64,000 nt of DNA, taken from positions 372,001-436,000 of the forward strand of contig NZ_LQPM01000010.1 of NCBI RefSeq assembly GCF_002101815.1, in the 5' to 3' direction. The stretch comes from Mycobacterium paraense. GTDB lineage: Bacteria > Actinomycetota > Actinomycetes > Mycobacteriales > Mycobacteriaceae. A program made the translations under genes and the position numbers. How positions within the stretch are numbered: the stretch's first letter is position 1; every line of letters starts with the position of its first letter. This document shows, in pieces, positions 47,424-56,295 of the stretch. The notes below the pieces were generated by a model. That model saw only the letters and a program-made list of their open reading frames with translations. It made no database searches and was not told where the DNA came from.

Positions 47424-47452
47424 CCGCGCGCTCGCTGGCCGCGAGCGTGCGG
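47424..47452 (+). terminator. Hairpin after the DUF732 gene
   Basis: CCGCGCGCTCGC pairs with GCGAGCGTGCGG around a TGGCC loop, a 12-pair stem with one G-U, 12 bases after the DUF732 stop. There is no U-tract. Confidence 0.65.
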
Positions 47453-47595
47453 GGCCGCGGCCGCTGATCACGCGAAGGTATGATCCTCCCGACAAGATCG
47501 GGGGACGGATCGCGTGGATCGGGTGAGGCGGCGACAATGGCAGGGCAGGATCTTGCGGTGAACACCCCAAGAGCGAACGCGACTCCGGCCCGCCC

Positions 47596-48045
47596 ATGAA
47601 GATCACGCTGTTCCTCGCGGACGCGGCGCAGGCCGACGCCCAGTCGGGCAAGGTCCACGCCCTCGGCCTGGGCTGGCGGCAATGCCAAACCCCCACGCCC
47701 TCTTTCGCTTTGGTGCTGTTCCTGGACATCGACTGGGACGAGACCAACAAGCCGCACAAGCTGAGCTGCCAGCTGTTGACCACCGACGGCGACCCGGTCG
47801 TGGTGATGGGAACGCAAGGGCCTCAACGGATCTCTTTCGAGGCGTCCGCGGAGGCCGGCCGCCCGCCGGGAGCGATCCACGGCACCTCTGTTCGCATGCC
47901 GCTCACGCTCAACATCCCGGCCGGGATACCGCTGGAGCCGGGCCTTTACGAGTGGCGGGTGGAGGTCGACGGTTTCGAACAGGCGACCGCGGTCGAGGCG
48001 TTCGTCGTCATCGGTGCCGCGCACCCACCGACGGCATCGGCGTGA
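47596..48045 (+). CDS. Conserved protein, Rv1778c-like
   Basis: A 149-residue soluble protein: MKITLFLADAAQADAQSGKVHALGLGW, VVMGTQGPQRISFEASAEAGRP and PLEPGLYEWRVEVDGFEQATAVEAFVVI. Alternating beta strands suggest a beta-sandwich. It matches Rv1778c in length and position. Function is unknown; actinobacterial proteins of this type often sit beside phage- or toxin-like genes, but nothing of that kind is here. It is convergent with the CGNR gene. Confidence 0.72.
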   Translation: MKITLFLADAAQADAQSGKVHALGLGWRQCQTPTPSFALVLFLDIDWDETNKPHKLSCQLLTTDGDPVVVMGTQGPQRISFEASAEAGRPPGAIHGTSVRMPLTLNIPAGIPLEPGLYEWRVEVDGFEQATAVEAFVVIGAAHPPTASA

Positions 48046-48077
48046 CACACCGCCCCGCAATCGGTTTCGGCACGCCC

Positions 48078-48683
48078 TCAGCCCGAAACGTCGCGGGTGC
48101 GGTGGTAGAAGCTCCTGACCCGTGCGCGGTTGCCGCAGTCGGCCGCGCTGCACCATCGGCGGTTCTGCCGGTGGCTGCCGTCGAGGAACAGCCAGCCGCA
48201 TTGTGAGTCGCCACAGCGCTTGACGCGCGAGCGCGGGACGGTGGTCAGCAGGGTCACCGCGTCGACGGCCAGCCGGTGCAGCGGGGTGCGCACCGTCAGC
48301 GCCGTGTCGTCCCACCTGCCGGCGTCCTCGGCAACGGTGAGCCGCTTGGCGCGCAGCGCGGATCGGTAAGCGTCGGCGACGCGGGCGGCCTCCCTGCTGG
48401 ACCCGCATCCGGTCCAGATGGCGTGCAGCGCCTCCCTGAGGCGATGGGCCTGGCGCAGCGTTTTCGCGGCGGCGTCCTGGTCCGAGGTCGCACATCCGGC
48501 AAGGGTTCGCGCCTCGCTGGGCGACAGGACACCCGCGTGGTGCGCCCAGGCCACCAGGTCCAGGTAGCCGACCAGATAGTCGACCCGCCGGTCCGGGTCG
48601 CCCCGCCACGCCACCGTGTTGACCAGGTCAACCGCGATATGGCCCCCGCGCAGCTCCAGCTTGGCCGCCGCCGACCCTTTCAT
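48078..48683 (-). CDS. ABATE-domain CGNR zinc-finger regulator
   Basis: A 201-residue protein. The N-terminal ABATE stress-sensor domain begins GGHIAVDLVNTVAWRGDPDRRVDYL. The C-terminal zinc finger supplies Cys in VKRCGDSQCGWLFLDGS and Cys in RRWCSAADCGNRARVRSFYHR, the CGNR signature. Such proteins are putative transcription regulators. It is divergent from the EamA transporter gene across only 62 bases, so it likely controls that gene and itself. Confidence 0.88.
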   Translation of the reverse strand: MKGSAAAKLELRGGHIAVDLVNTVAWRGDPDRRVDYLVGYLDLVAWAHHAGVLSPSEARTLAGCATSDQDAAAKTLRQAHRLREALHAIWTGCGSSREAARVADAYRSALRAKRLTVAEDAGRWDDTALTVRTPLHRLAVDAVTLLTTVPRSRVKRCGDSQCGWLFLDGSHRQNRRWCSAADCGNRARVRSFYHRTRDVSG

Positions 48684-48745
48684 GACTTATCACCTAATCC
48701 CTAAAAGACGCTTTAACCATTAGATCATCGGGTACCCGAACCGGC

Positions 48746-49726
48746 ATGAGACACACCTCCGCGCACCGGATGAATCAGGCCGGGCTGGCCTTCGGAGCCT
48801 TGTCCTTGTCGGCGTCGGCGATCATGCTCAAGCTCGCGGCGACGACGCCGGCCACCGCAACGTTCGCGCGCTGCCTGATTGCGCTGCCGGTCGTCATCGC
48901 CCTGGCGATCCCGGAATGGCAACGCGGCGGCGGGTTCTCGCGCCGCGGCATGCTGTCGGCGGTCTGCTGTGGCATCTTGTTCGCCGCCGACATGCTGCTG
49001 TGGACCCAGGCCATCCCCGAAGTGGGCGCGGGCTTGTCGACGGTCCTGGTCAACACGCAGGTCGCCGTCGTTCCGTTGCTGAGCTGGCTCGTCGACCGGG
49101 AGCCGGTGCCCCGTCGGTTCCTGCTCACGCTGCCCGCGCTGCTCGCCGGCGTCACGCTCGCCGGCGGGATGCTCGAGCACGGGATTTCCGGCAGCGACCC
49201 CACGCGCGGCACCCTGCACGCGATCGGCGCCGCGCTGTGCTACTCGGGGTTTCTGTTCCTGCTGCGCCGAGGCGGGCGGGCCGGCCAACCCATGCAGACC
49301 TACGCCATCGTGCTGGCGACGTCGGTGGTGGTGGCGGCCGCCGTCGGCCCCTGGTGGCACGGCCTGGACCCGTGGCCGGGCTGGCGCGCGGCCGGATGGT
49401 TGACGCTGGTCGCCATCACGGGGCAGCTACTCGGCTGGCTGCTGGTGGCCCGGTTGTCGGCCCGGCTGCCGAGCACCGTCAGCTCCGCGCTGCTTCTGCT
49501 GATGCCGGTGGGTGCGGTCGCCCTGGGCGCCGTCGTGCTCGGCGAGCATCCGTCCCCGCTGCAACTCGCCGGTTGTGCGCTCGTGCTCGTCGCCGGCTAC
49601 CTTGCCGGCTCAGGGGTCGAGCCTGATCGGGAGAGTGCCGCTGTCGACGCGTCCGCTCCAGAGACGTTGGAACCGTTGCGCTTTCGCGAGCGCGGCGGGA
49701 TCTACTCGGCGCCGAACCGTTCGTAG
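48746..49726 (+). CDS. EamA (DMT) family transporter
   Basis: A 326-residue protein with ten predicted membrane helices in two EamA repeats (GLAFGALSLSASAIMLKLAA ... LLSWLVDREPVPRRFLLTL; LHAIGAALCYSGFLFLLRRGG ... VALGAVVLGEHPSPLQLAG). The duplicated EHPSP/REPVP loop before the last helix pair is typical. It probably exports a metabolite or drug; the substrate is unknown. It is paired divergently with the CGNR regulator. Its end overlaps the convergent DAPG-hydrolase-like gene by 25 bases. Confidence 0.88.
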   Translation: MRHTSAHRMNQAGLAFGALSLSASAIMLKLAATTPATATFARCLIALPVVIALAIPEWQRGGGFSRRGMLSAVCCGILFAADMLLWTQAIPEVGAGLSTVLVNTQVAVVPLLSWLVDREPVPRRFLLTLPALLAGVTLAGGMLEHGISGSDPTRGTLHAIGAALCYSGFLFLLRRGGRAGQPMQTYAIVLATSVVVAAAVGPWWHGLDPWPGWRAAGWLTLVAITGQLLGWLLVARLSARLPSTVSSALLLLMPVGAVALGAVVLGEHPSPLQLAGCALVLVAGYLAGSGVEPDRESAAVDASAPETLEPLRFRERGGIYSAPNRS

Positions 49727-50511
49727 AGCTCGGGCAGGAAGCCCGCCAGGTGATTCATCTCCTGGGCGCAGTGCACCAGCAGGTTACGGCCGCTGGCCAC
49801 CGGGTCGCCCAGGATCCGCGACGCGATGGGGCGCACCGCCTTGGACGCGACGCCCGGGGCCTTGCGCACGGCGATGTGCGGCCCACCCATCCAGAACCGT
49901 GACCGCATCTCGGCGCCGGTGGCCGTCGACCTGATGTGGTGGACGAACCATCCGACGTCGACCGGCGCATCGCTGGAGCCCAGCCGCGCGCAGATCGACA
50001 CCGCGGCGTCGCCGTCGGGTGGGCAGCCCAGCTCGGTCGGCTCGACGAATTGGATTGCGCCGTTGAGCATCGTGGAGCCGATGTACTCGCTGATGAGCGA
50101 CCAGCGGCCGATGTAGCGCTGGGCGCCCCGGCGGCCGGCATCCGCGCCGTCCTTCCACGCCGCGGCAAGATGCGCGCGCGGATGCCACAGTTTGTAGCGG
50201 CGGGTGTCGCAGCCGTGCCAACCGAACCACCATGACCACATCGCCGGGCTGACTCCGGGCATGTCGGTGCGCACCGACACCTGGTAGCTGCCGTCGTCCA
50301 GAACGCCGTAGCCGTTCTCGGTCTGCTGGTAGCCCGGCTCGGCGACGCCGGCGGCGGTCTCGAACGCCGACAGCGCCATCCCGCCCTGTGGCCCGTGCTG
50401 CAGTGCCTCCACGACATGCGTTGGCAGCGGGGCCATCTCGGGCTTGAAGAACTTGCCAAAGGGCGTGTCCGCGTCGTCGCCGCGGTAGCCGAGGTATAGG
50501 TCGCCGGTCAT
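49702..50511 (-). CDS. DAPG hydrolase (PhlG) family protein
   Basis: A 269-residue protein resembling 2,4-diacetylphloroglucinol hydrolase. MWSWWFGWHGCDTRRYKLWHPRAH carries the conserved His region, a mid-protein FVEP/PTE stretch supplies acidic candidates, and HCAQEMNHLAGFLPELY near the end gives the HxxxE zinc-binding pair. PhlG cleaves a C-C bond next to a ketone; the natural substrate here is unlikely to be DAPG itself. Its ATG overlaps the flavin oxidase stop (TGATG), so the two are coupled and likely act in one pathway. Confidence 0.8.
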   Translation of the reverse strand: MTGDLYLGYRGDDADTPFGKFFKPEMAPLPTHVVEALQHGPQGGMALSAFETAAGVAEPGYQQTENGYGVLDDGSYQVSVRTDMPGVSPAMWSWWFGWHGCDTRRYKLWHPRAHLAAAWKDGADAGRRGAQRYIGRWSLISEYIGSTMLNGAIQFVEPTELGCPPDGDAAVSICARLGSSDAPVDVGWFVHHIRSTATGAEMRSRFWMGGPHIAVRKAPGVASKAVRPIASRILGDPVASGRNLLVHCAQEMNHLAGFLPELYERFGAE

Positions 50512-51851
50512 CAGAGCCGCCCCATCCAGGCGTTGAACAGGCCGTCGGGGTCATAGGTGGCGCGGGCTTTGTCGAGCCGCGCCATCGCCTCGTCGCTGGC
50601 GAACTTCGCCGGGCGCTGGCCGAGGTTCTCGTCGGCGAGCTGAATCCCGGTGGCCAGGCCCGACATGGCGGCCATGTTGGAGCTCGCCCAGTTGCCGTAG
50701 GTGTCGTCGTCGGCGGGGTCCTTCCAGGAGCCGTAGAGGGCCAGGTAGATCTCGGCTTCGATGCTGTAGGCCATGTCCTGGCGCGCCGGCGAGCGCCCCC
50801 AGTTCAGCCACAGAAAATGCGATGGGGCCGGCGGCATGGTGTCGAGGATCTTGTGGATGCCCGGCAGCAGCTCGTCCGCCGCCGCCGAGGTCCACATGTT
50901 GTCCGCCGTGTAGCGATGGTCGTCCAGATAGTGGGTCATCACCGCGGTGTACCAGGTGGGCAAATCGCTTGGCATGTAGGGAACTTTCAGCACGGCCCGA
51001 TCGACGACCGGGCAGGTTTCGAAGATCGCGAGCGCCTGCCGGGCCTCCTCTTCGGAGTCGGCGAAGGCCGGCGACGCGAACGCGATGCCGGGGCCGTCGA
51101 TGCCCATCTCCGCGAGGCTCCGGGTGGCTATGGCCTGCATCTCGACGCGACGGTCGACTTCGGCGCTGATGCCGCGGGCCCAGGTGTAGACCTCGTCGGC
51201 GACGTCCCACGGGTAGACGTAGACGCTGGTGCCGCAGGCGGCCGGGCGCGGATACAGCTTCAGATAAAACGAGGTGACGACGCCGAAAAAGCCCGGACCC
51301 GCCCCGCGGGCGGCGAAGTACAGGTCGGGATGATTCTCCGCGTCGCAGTGGATCTGTTCGCCGTCGGCGGTGATGACGTCGAGGCCGACGACGCTCTCAC
51401 AGGCCGGGCCGTAGATCCGGCTGTTCCAGCCGTAACCGCCCTGCAGCAGGTAACCGCCGAGGCAGACGCCCTTGCAATGGCCGCCCGGGAAGAACAGGTC
51501 CTGCGCCTCCAGGTCGGCCATGAGCAGGCTGCCGCCCTTGCCCGGCCCGACGACGGCGGTCCTGTTCTCGGCGTCGATCGTCGCGTGGTCGAGGCGGCCG
51601 ACGTCCAGCAGCACCGCGCCGTCACGCAGATGGCTGGCCGCGAAGCTGTGCCCACCCGACACGATGTTGACCTTGTGGCCGTTGGTCTTGGCGTAGCGCA
51701 GAGCCGCGACGATGTCCCCGGCATCGATGGCCTGCACGATCAGCTCCGGGTAGCGGTCGGGCACCTTTTGGTGCCACACGGTGCGCCGGCGGGCGGCCTC
51801 GTAGCCGTCATCGTCGCGGAAGAAATGCCGCCCGGCCGGAAGCACGCCCAT
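50511..51851 (-). CDS. FAD-linked oxidase (berberine bridge/PCMH type)
   Basis: A 446-residue flavin oxidoreductase. The FAD domain includes VNIVSGGHSFAASHLRDGAVLLDVGRLDHATID (His as candidate covalent FAD attachment) and FFPGGHCKGVCLGGYLLQGGYGWNSRIYGPACESVVGLDVI (second attachment candidate Cys). The berberine-bridge-enzyme C-terminus is present near the end (ARLDKARATYDPDGLFNAW). It oxidises alcohols or phenol-type substrates using O2 or another acceptor. The ATG at 51851 has AAAGGAGC upstream. It is coupled to the PhlG-like gene and divergent from the IclR regulator. Confidence 0.87.
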   Translation of the reverse strand: MGVLPAGRHFFRDDDGYEAARRRTVWHQKVPDRYPELIVQAIDAGDIVAALRYAKTNGHKVNIVSGGHSFAASHLRDGAVLLDVGRLDHATIDAENRTAVVGPGKGGSLLMADLEAQDLFFPGGHCKGVCLGGYLLQGGYGWNSRIYGPACESVVGLDVITADGEQIHCDAENHPDLYFAARGAGPGFFGVVTSFYLKLYPRPAACGTSVYVYPWDVADEVYTWARGISAEVDRRVEMQAIATRSLAEMGIDGPGIAFASPAFADSEEEARQALAIFETCPVVDRAVLKVPYMPSDLPTWYTAVMTHYLDDHRYTADNMWTSAAADELLPGIHKILDTMPPAPSHFLWLNWGRSPARQDMAYSIEAEIYLALYGSWKDPADDDTYGNWASSNMAAMSGLATGIQLADENLGQRPAKFASDEAMARLDKARATYDPDGLFNAWMGRL

Positions 51852-51870
51852 CGGAGCTCCTTTGGATCCA

Positions 51871-51897
51871 CAATGCGGTACTTGGTAGACCGCATTG
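51871..51897. promoter_or_regulatory. Candidate IclR operator (9-bp inverted repeat)
   Basis: CAATGCGGT and ACCGCATTG form a perfect inverted repeat with a 9-base spacer in the 66-base gap between the oxidase and IclR genes. Size and position fit an IclR-family operator controlling both divergent genes. Confidence 0.65.
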
Positions 51898-51898
51898 C

Positions 51899-51916
51899 GG
51901 AACACTATAGTGTCCC
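51899..51916. promoter_or_regulatory. Second palindrome at the IclR start
   Basis: ACACTATAGTGT (51902-51913) is a perfect 12-base palindrome inside the nearly symmetric GGAACACTATAGTGTCCC, ending two bases before the IclR GTG. It is a candidate autoregulatory operator; CACTATAG may also include a -10-like TATAGT element. Confidence 0.6.
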
Positions 51917-51917
51917 C

Positions 51918-52682
51918 GTGCCTTTCCCGGAAGAAAATTCGCCGACTGGCCGCGACGAGGGCATCCAGGTGTTGCGTCGCGCCGCCGCCGCGCTGGACGA
52001 GATCGCGGCCGAACCCGGACGCCTCCGGCTGGTCGACCTCGGCGAGCGGCTCGGGCTGGCCAAGTCGACGACCCGCCGCCTGCTGGTGGGCCTGGTCGAG
52101 GTCGGGCTGGCCAGCGTCGACGCGCAGGGACACTTTTCGCTCGGCGAGCGCCTGCTGGGGCTCGGCAGGGCCGACGGGGCGCAGATCGCCACGATCTTCC
52201 GCCCGACGATCGAGCGGGTGGCGCACGCGACCGACGAGACGGTCGACCTGTCGGTGCTGCGGGGGCAGCGGATGTGGTTCGTCGACCAGATCGAATCGTC
52301 GCACCGCCTGCGGGCCGTCTCGGCCGTCGGCGTGCGCTTCCCGCTCGAGTCGACCGCCAACGGCAAGGCGGCCCTCGCCGCGCTCGACCCGGCCCACGCG
52401 GAGGCCGCGCTGTCCCGATTCGACCCCGAAGTCGCGGAGTCGCTGCGCGCCGAGATCGCCGAAATCAGGCGCAGCGGGATCGCTTTCGACCGCGACGAGC
52501 ACACCACCGGAATTTCGGCGGCCGCCATCGCGCGGCGAGCCTTGGGCGACAACGTGGTGGCGATCTCGGTTCCGGCCCCCACCGAACGCTTCCGCGAGAA
52601 GGAGGGTCGCGTCGTCGACGCGTTGCGCGCGGCGGCCGACTCGCCGGCCTGGACCCGTTCAAGCAGCCGGCCGAGTGGATGA
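51918..52682 (+). CDS. IclR family transcriptional regulator
   Basis: A 254-residue regulator. The winged helix-turn-helix is GIQVLRRAAAALDEIAAEPGRLRLVDLGERLGLAKSTTRRLL; the effector domain follows (VAHATDETVDLSVLRGQRMWFVDQI ... FDRDEHTTGISAAAIA). Because IclR proteins usually sense aromatic or small acid ligands and regulate a neighbouring catabolic operon, it probably controls the oxidase/PhlG-like pair. The GTG at 51918 places the DNA-binding domain at the N-terminus; the palindromes lie directly before it. Confidence 0.87.
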   Translation: MPFPEENSPTGRDEGIQVLRRAAAALDEIAAEPGRLRLVDLGERLGLAKSTTRRLLVGLVEVGLASVDAQGHFSLGERLLGLGRADGAQIATIFRPTIERVAHATDETVDLSVLRGQRMWFVDQIESSHRLRAVSAVGVRFPLESTANGKAALAALDPAHAEAALSRFDPEVAESLRAEIAEIRRSGIAFDRDEHTTGISAAAIARRALGDNVVAISVPAPTERFREKEGRVVDALRAAADSPAWTRSSSRPSG

Positions 52683-52740
52683 TGGCGACGGCCGCGGTAC
52701 CCCCCAAAGGACCCCGGCCGCGCCAAGTCCTAACCCTCCC

Positions 52741-53019
52741 TCAGCAGCTCACCGCGAACAGCGAACCCCACTCCCGGCGAGCGGCCGACTGCGCGTCGAC
52801 GAAGCTGGGGGTCTTCTCCCCTTCGCCGGCCAGGTGGACAAGCGCCCAGGCCATGGCGAACACCGGAACCTTGTGACGCAGTGCCGCACTGTGCAATTCA
52901 TCGAAAGCCGCCTGCGAGGGGCAGCGGCGCAGCCCGATGAGGATGCCTCGCGCGGTGTCGAGAATGCGGCCGGAATTCGGGCCATATGAAGTCTGGGCAG
53001 GCACCCAGTTCGCCATCAT
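52741..53019 (-). CDS. Small ANTAR-domain protein
   Basis: A 92-residue protein that consists mainly of an ANTAR RNA-binding helical domain: SGRILDTARGILIGLRRCPSQAAFDELHSAALRHKVPVFAMAWALVHLAGEGE. ANTAR domains bind paired hexaloop RNAs and act as antiterminators, usually attached to a sensor such as PAS or GAF. No sensor is present here. The ATG at 53019 has AGGAGGTAT upstream. Its target is unknown, and no clear dual hexaloop is seen nearby. Confidence 0.72.
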   Translation of the reverse strand: MMANWVPAQTSYGPNSGRILDTARGILIGLRRCPSQAAFDELHSAALRHKVPVFAMAWALVHLAGEGEKTPSFVDAQSAARREWGSLFAVSC

Positions 53020-53209
53020 GCTGTCGATACCTCCTGTTGCGCCCGAACGAAATCCGCTACGCGCATTGCGGAAGAGAATCCATTCGTACGCATCGTCGCG
53101 CCGGTGATTCTCAAAAGGCGCCCTGTGCAATGATTTGCGGACTGAACGAGTTTGTGCCAGACCGCCGCCCGTATCGATATTCGCTTGTGACCGTTTCGGG
53201 ATCGGGCGA

Positions 53210-54574
53210 TCAGCCTGCGAGGGCCAACACTTCGTCGAAGCCGGCGACCAGCGCGTCATAGAAGGTGTCGTAGTCGGGTATGGCGGCGGTATCGACATCG
53301 ATGCCCAGGGTGCAGGTGTCGACGTAGGTGAGCAGCGTGACGTTGACCGCCGCGCCGATGGTGGGGCCGAACGCGTATTGCGCGCGCACCGGCGCGCCGC
53401 CCAGGAAGACCGGCACCGGCACGCCCGGCACATCGCTGGCGAGGAAATCGACGTGGCGCAGCACGGAACCGATGTACCAGCGCGGCATCAGGTTCAAAGC
53501 GCCGGCGATCAGCTGGGTGTAGGGCAGCGACCGTTCGGCGCGTACCGCGCCGGCGCGCTCGTGGATCGCCCGGATTCGTGCGGTCGGCTCGGTCTCCCCC
53601 GCCGGAACGTCGAACCGCATCAGCGTGATCCGGTTGCCGCCCATGTCATCGGACTCGGTCCGCAAGCTGATGGGCATCGTGAGGTGCAGGTCGCCGACCG
53701 CGACGTCGTGCTTTTCGTGGTAGCGGCGCAGGCCGCCGGCGACCCCGGCGACGAAGGCATCGTTGAGCGCGCCGCCGGAACGGTGCGCCGCCTCGCGCAG
53801 CTGCTGCATCGGCACCTCGTGCACCATCAGGCGACGGATCAGGCCGCGCTCGGTGAGCAGCGGCGAGCCGGTGCGGCTGATCGGCCGAACGGTCCGATAG
53901 AACGATGCCGCGGTGGCCGCGGCGGAGCGGGCCGTCGCGACCGGCCGGCGCACGCCGCCGTAGAGCAGCCGCGGGGTCGCCCTGAGCGCCCCGGCGACGG
54001 CGTTGGCCAGCAGCCCGGCGTCATAGCCCCAGGTGTCCCGGTATCCCGCGAGCCACGACGGCCGCGAGAACTCCGGCTCGGGCGGCAACGGTTCGCGCCG
54101 GCACAACTCCTCGGAGAGGTTGAACAGATGCATCGCGATCTGCACGCCGCCGATCCCGTCGGTGAGGGCGTGATGGAACTTGCAAATCACCGCCGCGCCA
54201 ACGTCTTCCAGGCCATCGACGAGGGTCGTCTCCCACAGCGGCCGGGCCCTGTCGAAGTCCTGCATCTCGGCCAACCGGGCCAGCTCGAGGACGTCGTCGA
54301 GCGTGCCCGCCCCCGGGGCGGCGGTCCGCCGGACGTGGTAGTCGAGGTCGAAGTCCGGGGCGTACTCCCAGTGCGGCGGGGCCGGCGCCGGCGACGGCAC
54401 CACCCGTTGCCGAAACATCGGAAGTTTGCGGCTGATCAGATCGAAGCGTTCGCGCACGTCGTCCCAGTCGGGCGAGCGCTGCAGCAGCACGATGCTGACC
54501 ACGGTCGATCTCAGCCGTGGATCGCTTTCCATCGCCCACGTGAAGGCGTCGCTGTTGCGCAGGAATCCGGTCAT
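53210..54574 (-). CDS. Wax ester synthase / diacylglycerol acyltransferase (WS/DGAT)
   Basis: A 454-residue acyltransferase. The catalytic HHxxxDG motif is HHALTDG (residues 134-140) in VICKFHHALTDGIGGVQIAMHLF; the later RSGGALNDAFVAGVAGGLRRY and LDFLASDVPGVPVPVFLGGA-like segments (DFLASDVPGVPVPVFLGG) are family hallmarks. It esterifies acyl-CoA to diacylglycerol or alcohols to make storage lipid, at the inner membrane or lipid droplets. Mycobacteria encode many paralogues. The ATG at 54574 gives the usual N-terminus (MTGFLRNSDAFTWAMES). Confidence 0.9.
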   Translation of the reverse strand: MTGFLRNSDAFTWAMESDPRLRSTVVSIVLLQRSPDWDDVRERFDLISRKLPMFRQRVVPSPAPAPPHWEYAPDFDLDYHVRRTAAPGAGTLDDVLELARLAEMQDFDRARPLWETTLVDGLEDVGAAVICKFHHALTDGIGGVQIAMHLFNLSEELCRREPLPPEPEFSRPSWLAGYRDTWGYDAGLLANAVAGALRATPRLLYGGVRRPVATARSAAATAASFYRTVRPISRTGSPLLTERGLIRRLMVHEVPMQQLREAAHRSGGALNDAFVAGVAGGLRRYHEKHDVAVGDLHLTMPISLRTESDDMGGNRITLMRFDVPAGETEPTARIRAIHERAGAVRAERSLPYTQLIAGALNLMPRWYIGSVLRHVDFLASDVPGVPVPVFLGGAPVRAQYAFGPTIGAAVNVTLLTYVDTCTLGIDVDTAAIPDYDTFYDALVAGFDEVLALAG

Positions 54575-54684
54575 CGCATGCTCCGGGCACCAACCTACGA
54601 CGCGGGGCGGCAAAGGTCAGCAGATCCTTGGCAGCCAATGACTTTGGTCCCTCTACATCGGGTCCTTCGTCAGCGGCGCCGCGG

Positions 54685-55053
54685 TTATGACGACTCGGCG
54701 GCTTCGGCGTCGGCGAATTCGCAGAACGCCGTGTAGGCGCGCGCGCCGTAAATGGTGGCCGGACCGCCGTGCATGAGGAAGGTGACGCCGATGGCCTCGG
54801 CGGCTTCCTCCCGGGTGGCGCCGGCGCGCGCGGCGCCCTGCGCATGCGAGGCGATGCAGCCATCGCAACCCTCGACGACCCCGATCGCCAGCGCCAGGAG
54901 CTCCTTGATTTTGCGGCTCAGCGCCCCATCGGTCAGGGCGGCGCTGCTCAGCGCCGCGAATCCTTGGTAAACCTCGGGGATTTGCTTGCGAAGCGCGCGG
55001 TGCTGCGGCAGCAGGTCCTGCAGCACCTCGTGATGATGTTGATGGTCAGCCAT
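54685..55053 (-). CDS. Carboxymuconolactone decarboxylase / AhpD-like protein
   Basis: A 122-residue helical protein with the AhpD core LLALAIGVVEGCDGCIASHAQGAARAGATREEAAEAIGV: Cys63, Cys66 and His70 form the redox-active CxxC...H. It is probably a peroxidatic or disulfide-exchange enzyme in the cytosol. It lies 14 bases after the DUF302 gene in an apparent CsoR/CstR - DUF302 - AhpD-like operon, so it may handle oxidised or persulfidated thiols. Confidence 0.87.
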   Translation of the reverse strand: MADHQHHHEVLQDLLPQHRALRKQIPEVYQGFAALSSAALTDGALSRKIKELLALAIGVVEGCDGCIASHAQGAARAGATREEAAEAIGVTFLMHGGPATIYGARAYTAFCEFADAEAAESS

Positions 55054-55067
55054 GCCCGGGCCCGCTC

Positions 55068-55478
55068 TCAGCGGTGCACTGCGGGCTTGAGGGAGTCGAT
55101 GGCCGCCTTCAGCTTGTCCGTGACCTCGTCGGCGACCGGCCGCAGTTCCGGCTCGCCGGTGACCTCGACCAGCAGCCCGGGATTCATGGCCTCCACGAGC
55201 ACCGTGCCGGCGTGGTCGGGGTCGGTCCGCACCACGACGTTGCACGGCAGCAGCAGGCCGATCTGGCGGCGTGCGTCCAGGGCCCGGTGCGCCAGCGGTG
55301 GGTTGCAGGCGCCCAGGATCAGGTAGTCCTCCATGTCATGGCCGAGCTTCGCCTTCAGCGTGGCCTTCACGTCGATCTCGGTGAGCACCCCGAAACCCTG
55401 CTCAGCGAGCGCCGCGCGCGTCTTGGCGACCGCGTCCTCGAATGAGGTCTCCAGCGGTGTCGAAATGGCGAGATTCAT
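55068..55478 (-). CDS. DUF302 family protein
   Basis: A 136-residue protein: STPLETSFEDAVAKTRAALAEQGFGVLTEIDVKATLKAKLG, then ILGACNPPLAHRALDARRQIGLLLPCNVVVRTD and EVTDKLKAAIDSLKP. The NPPLA and LLPCNVVV segments define DUF302. Members are often next to CsoR-type regulators and in metal or sulfur stress loci; the biochemical role is unknown. Two conserved cysteines (GACN, LPCN) could be redox-active. It starts 39 bases after the CstR-like gene. Confidence 0.87.
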   Translation of the reverse strand: MNLAISTPLETSFEDAVAKTRAALAEQGFGVLTEIDVKATLKAKLGHDMEDYLILGACNPPLAHRALDARRQIGLLLPCNVVVRTDPDHAGTVLVEAMNPGLLVEVTGEPELRPVADEVTDKLKAAIDSLKPAVHR

Positions 55479-55517
55479 GTGGCTTCCTTCCGTTTGTTGC
55501 CGTCACCGACCCGGCGC

Positions 55518-55844
<327 letters not shown>

Positions 55845-55856
55845 CTACCGAGGAAT

Positions 55857-55872
55857 ATACCCCATAGGGTAT
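55857..55872. promoter_or_regulatory. CsoR/CstR operator site 2
   Basis: A perfect ATACCC-CATA-GGGTAT palindrome, 39 bases upstream of the thioredoxin ATG. It shares arms and spacing with site 1, so two regulator tetramers could cover the divergent promoters. Confidence 0.8.
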
Positions 55873-55911
55873 CCGTTGTCACGGGCAAGCATGTCCACGA
55901 AAGGAAGCACC

Positions 55912-56286
55912 ATGACACCCCAGGCGCTCACCCGCCAGACGTTCGAATCGACGATCGTCGACAACCCGCTTGTGCTGGTTGATTTTTGGGCCGGCTACTG
56001 CCGCCCCTGCCAGGCGTTCGCGCCGGTGTACGACCGCTCGGCGCAGGCCCACCCCGAGGTCGTGCACGCCAAGGTCGACACGCAGGCCGAGCCGGAGCTG
56101 GCGGCCGCGCTGGGGATCCGGTCCGTCCCGACCATCATGGCGTTTCGTGACGGCGTCCTCGTTTACAGCCAGCCCGGCGCGATGCCCGCGGCCGTGCTGG
56201 AAGACCTGATCAACCAGGTGAAATCGCTCGACATGCACGCGGTGCGCGCCAAGATCGCCGCCCGCAAGGCCGCGGTGGCCGGTTGA
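55912..56286 (+). CDS. Thioredoxin-fold protein with CRPC active site
   Basis: A 124-residue thioredoxin: VLVDFWAGYCRPCQAFAPVYDRSAQAHP, then the cis-proline segment GIRSVPTIMAFRDGVLVYSQPG. The active site is Cys30-Arg-Pro-Cys33 rather than the usual CGPC, which would alter redox potential. AAGGAAG precedes the ATG at 55912. It is controlled by the CstR-like sites and so may reduce persulfides or peroxide-type substrates with the AhpD-like and DUF302 proteins. The C-terminus is extended by a basic helix (MHAVRAKIAARKAAV). Confidence 0.9.
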   Translation: MTPQALTRQTFESTIVDNPLVLVDFWAGYCRPCQAFAPVYDRSAQAHPEVVHAKVDTQAEPELAAALGIRSVPTIMAFRDGVLVYSQPGAMPAAVLEDLINQVKSLDMHAVRAKIAARKAAVAG

Positions 56287-56295
56287 CCCGCGCCC

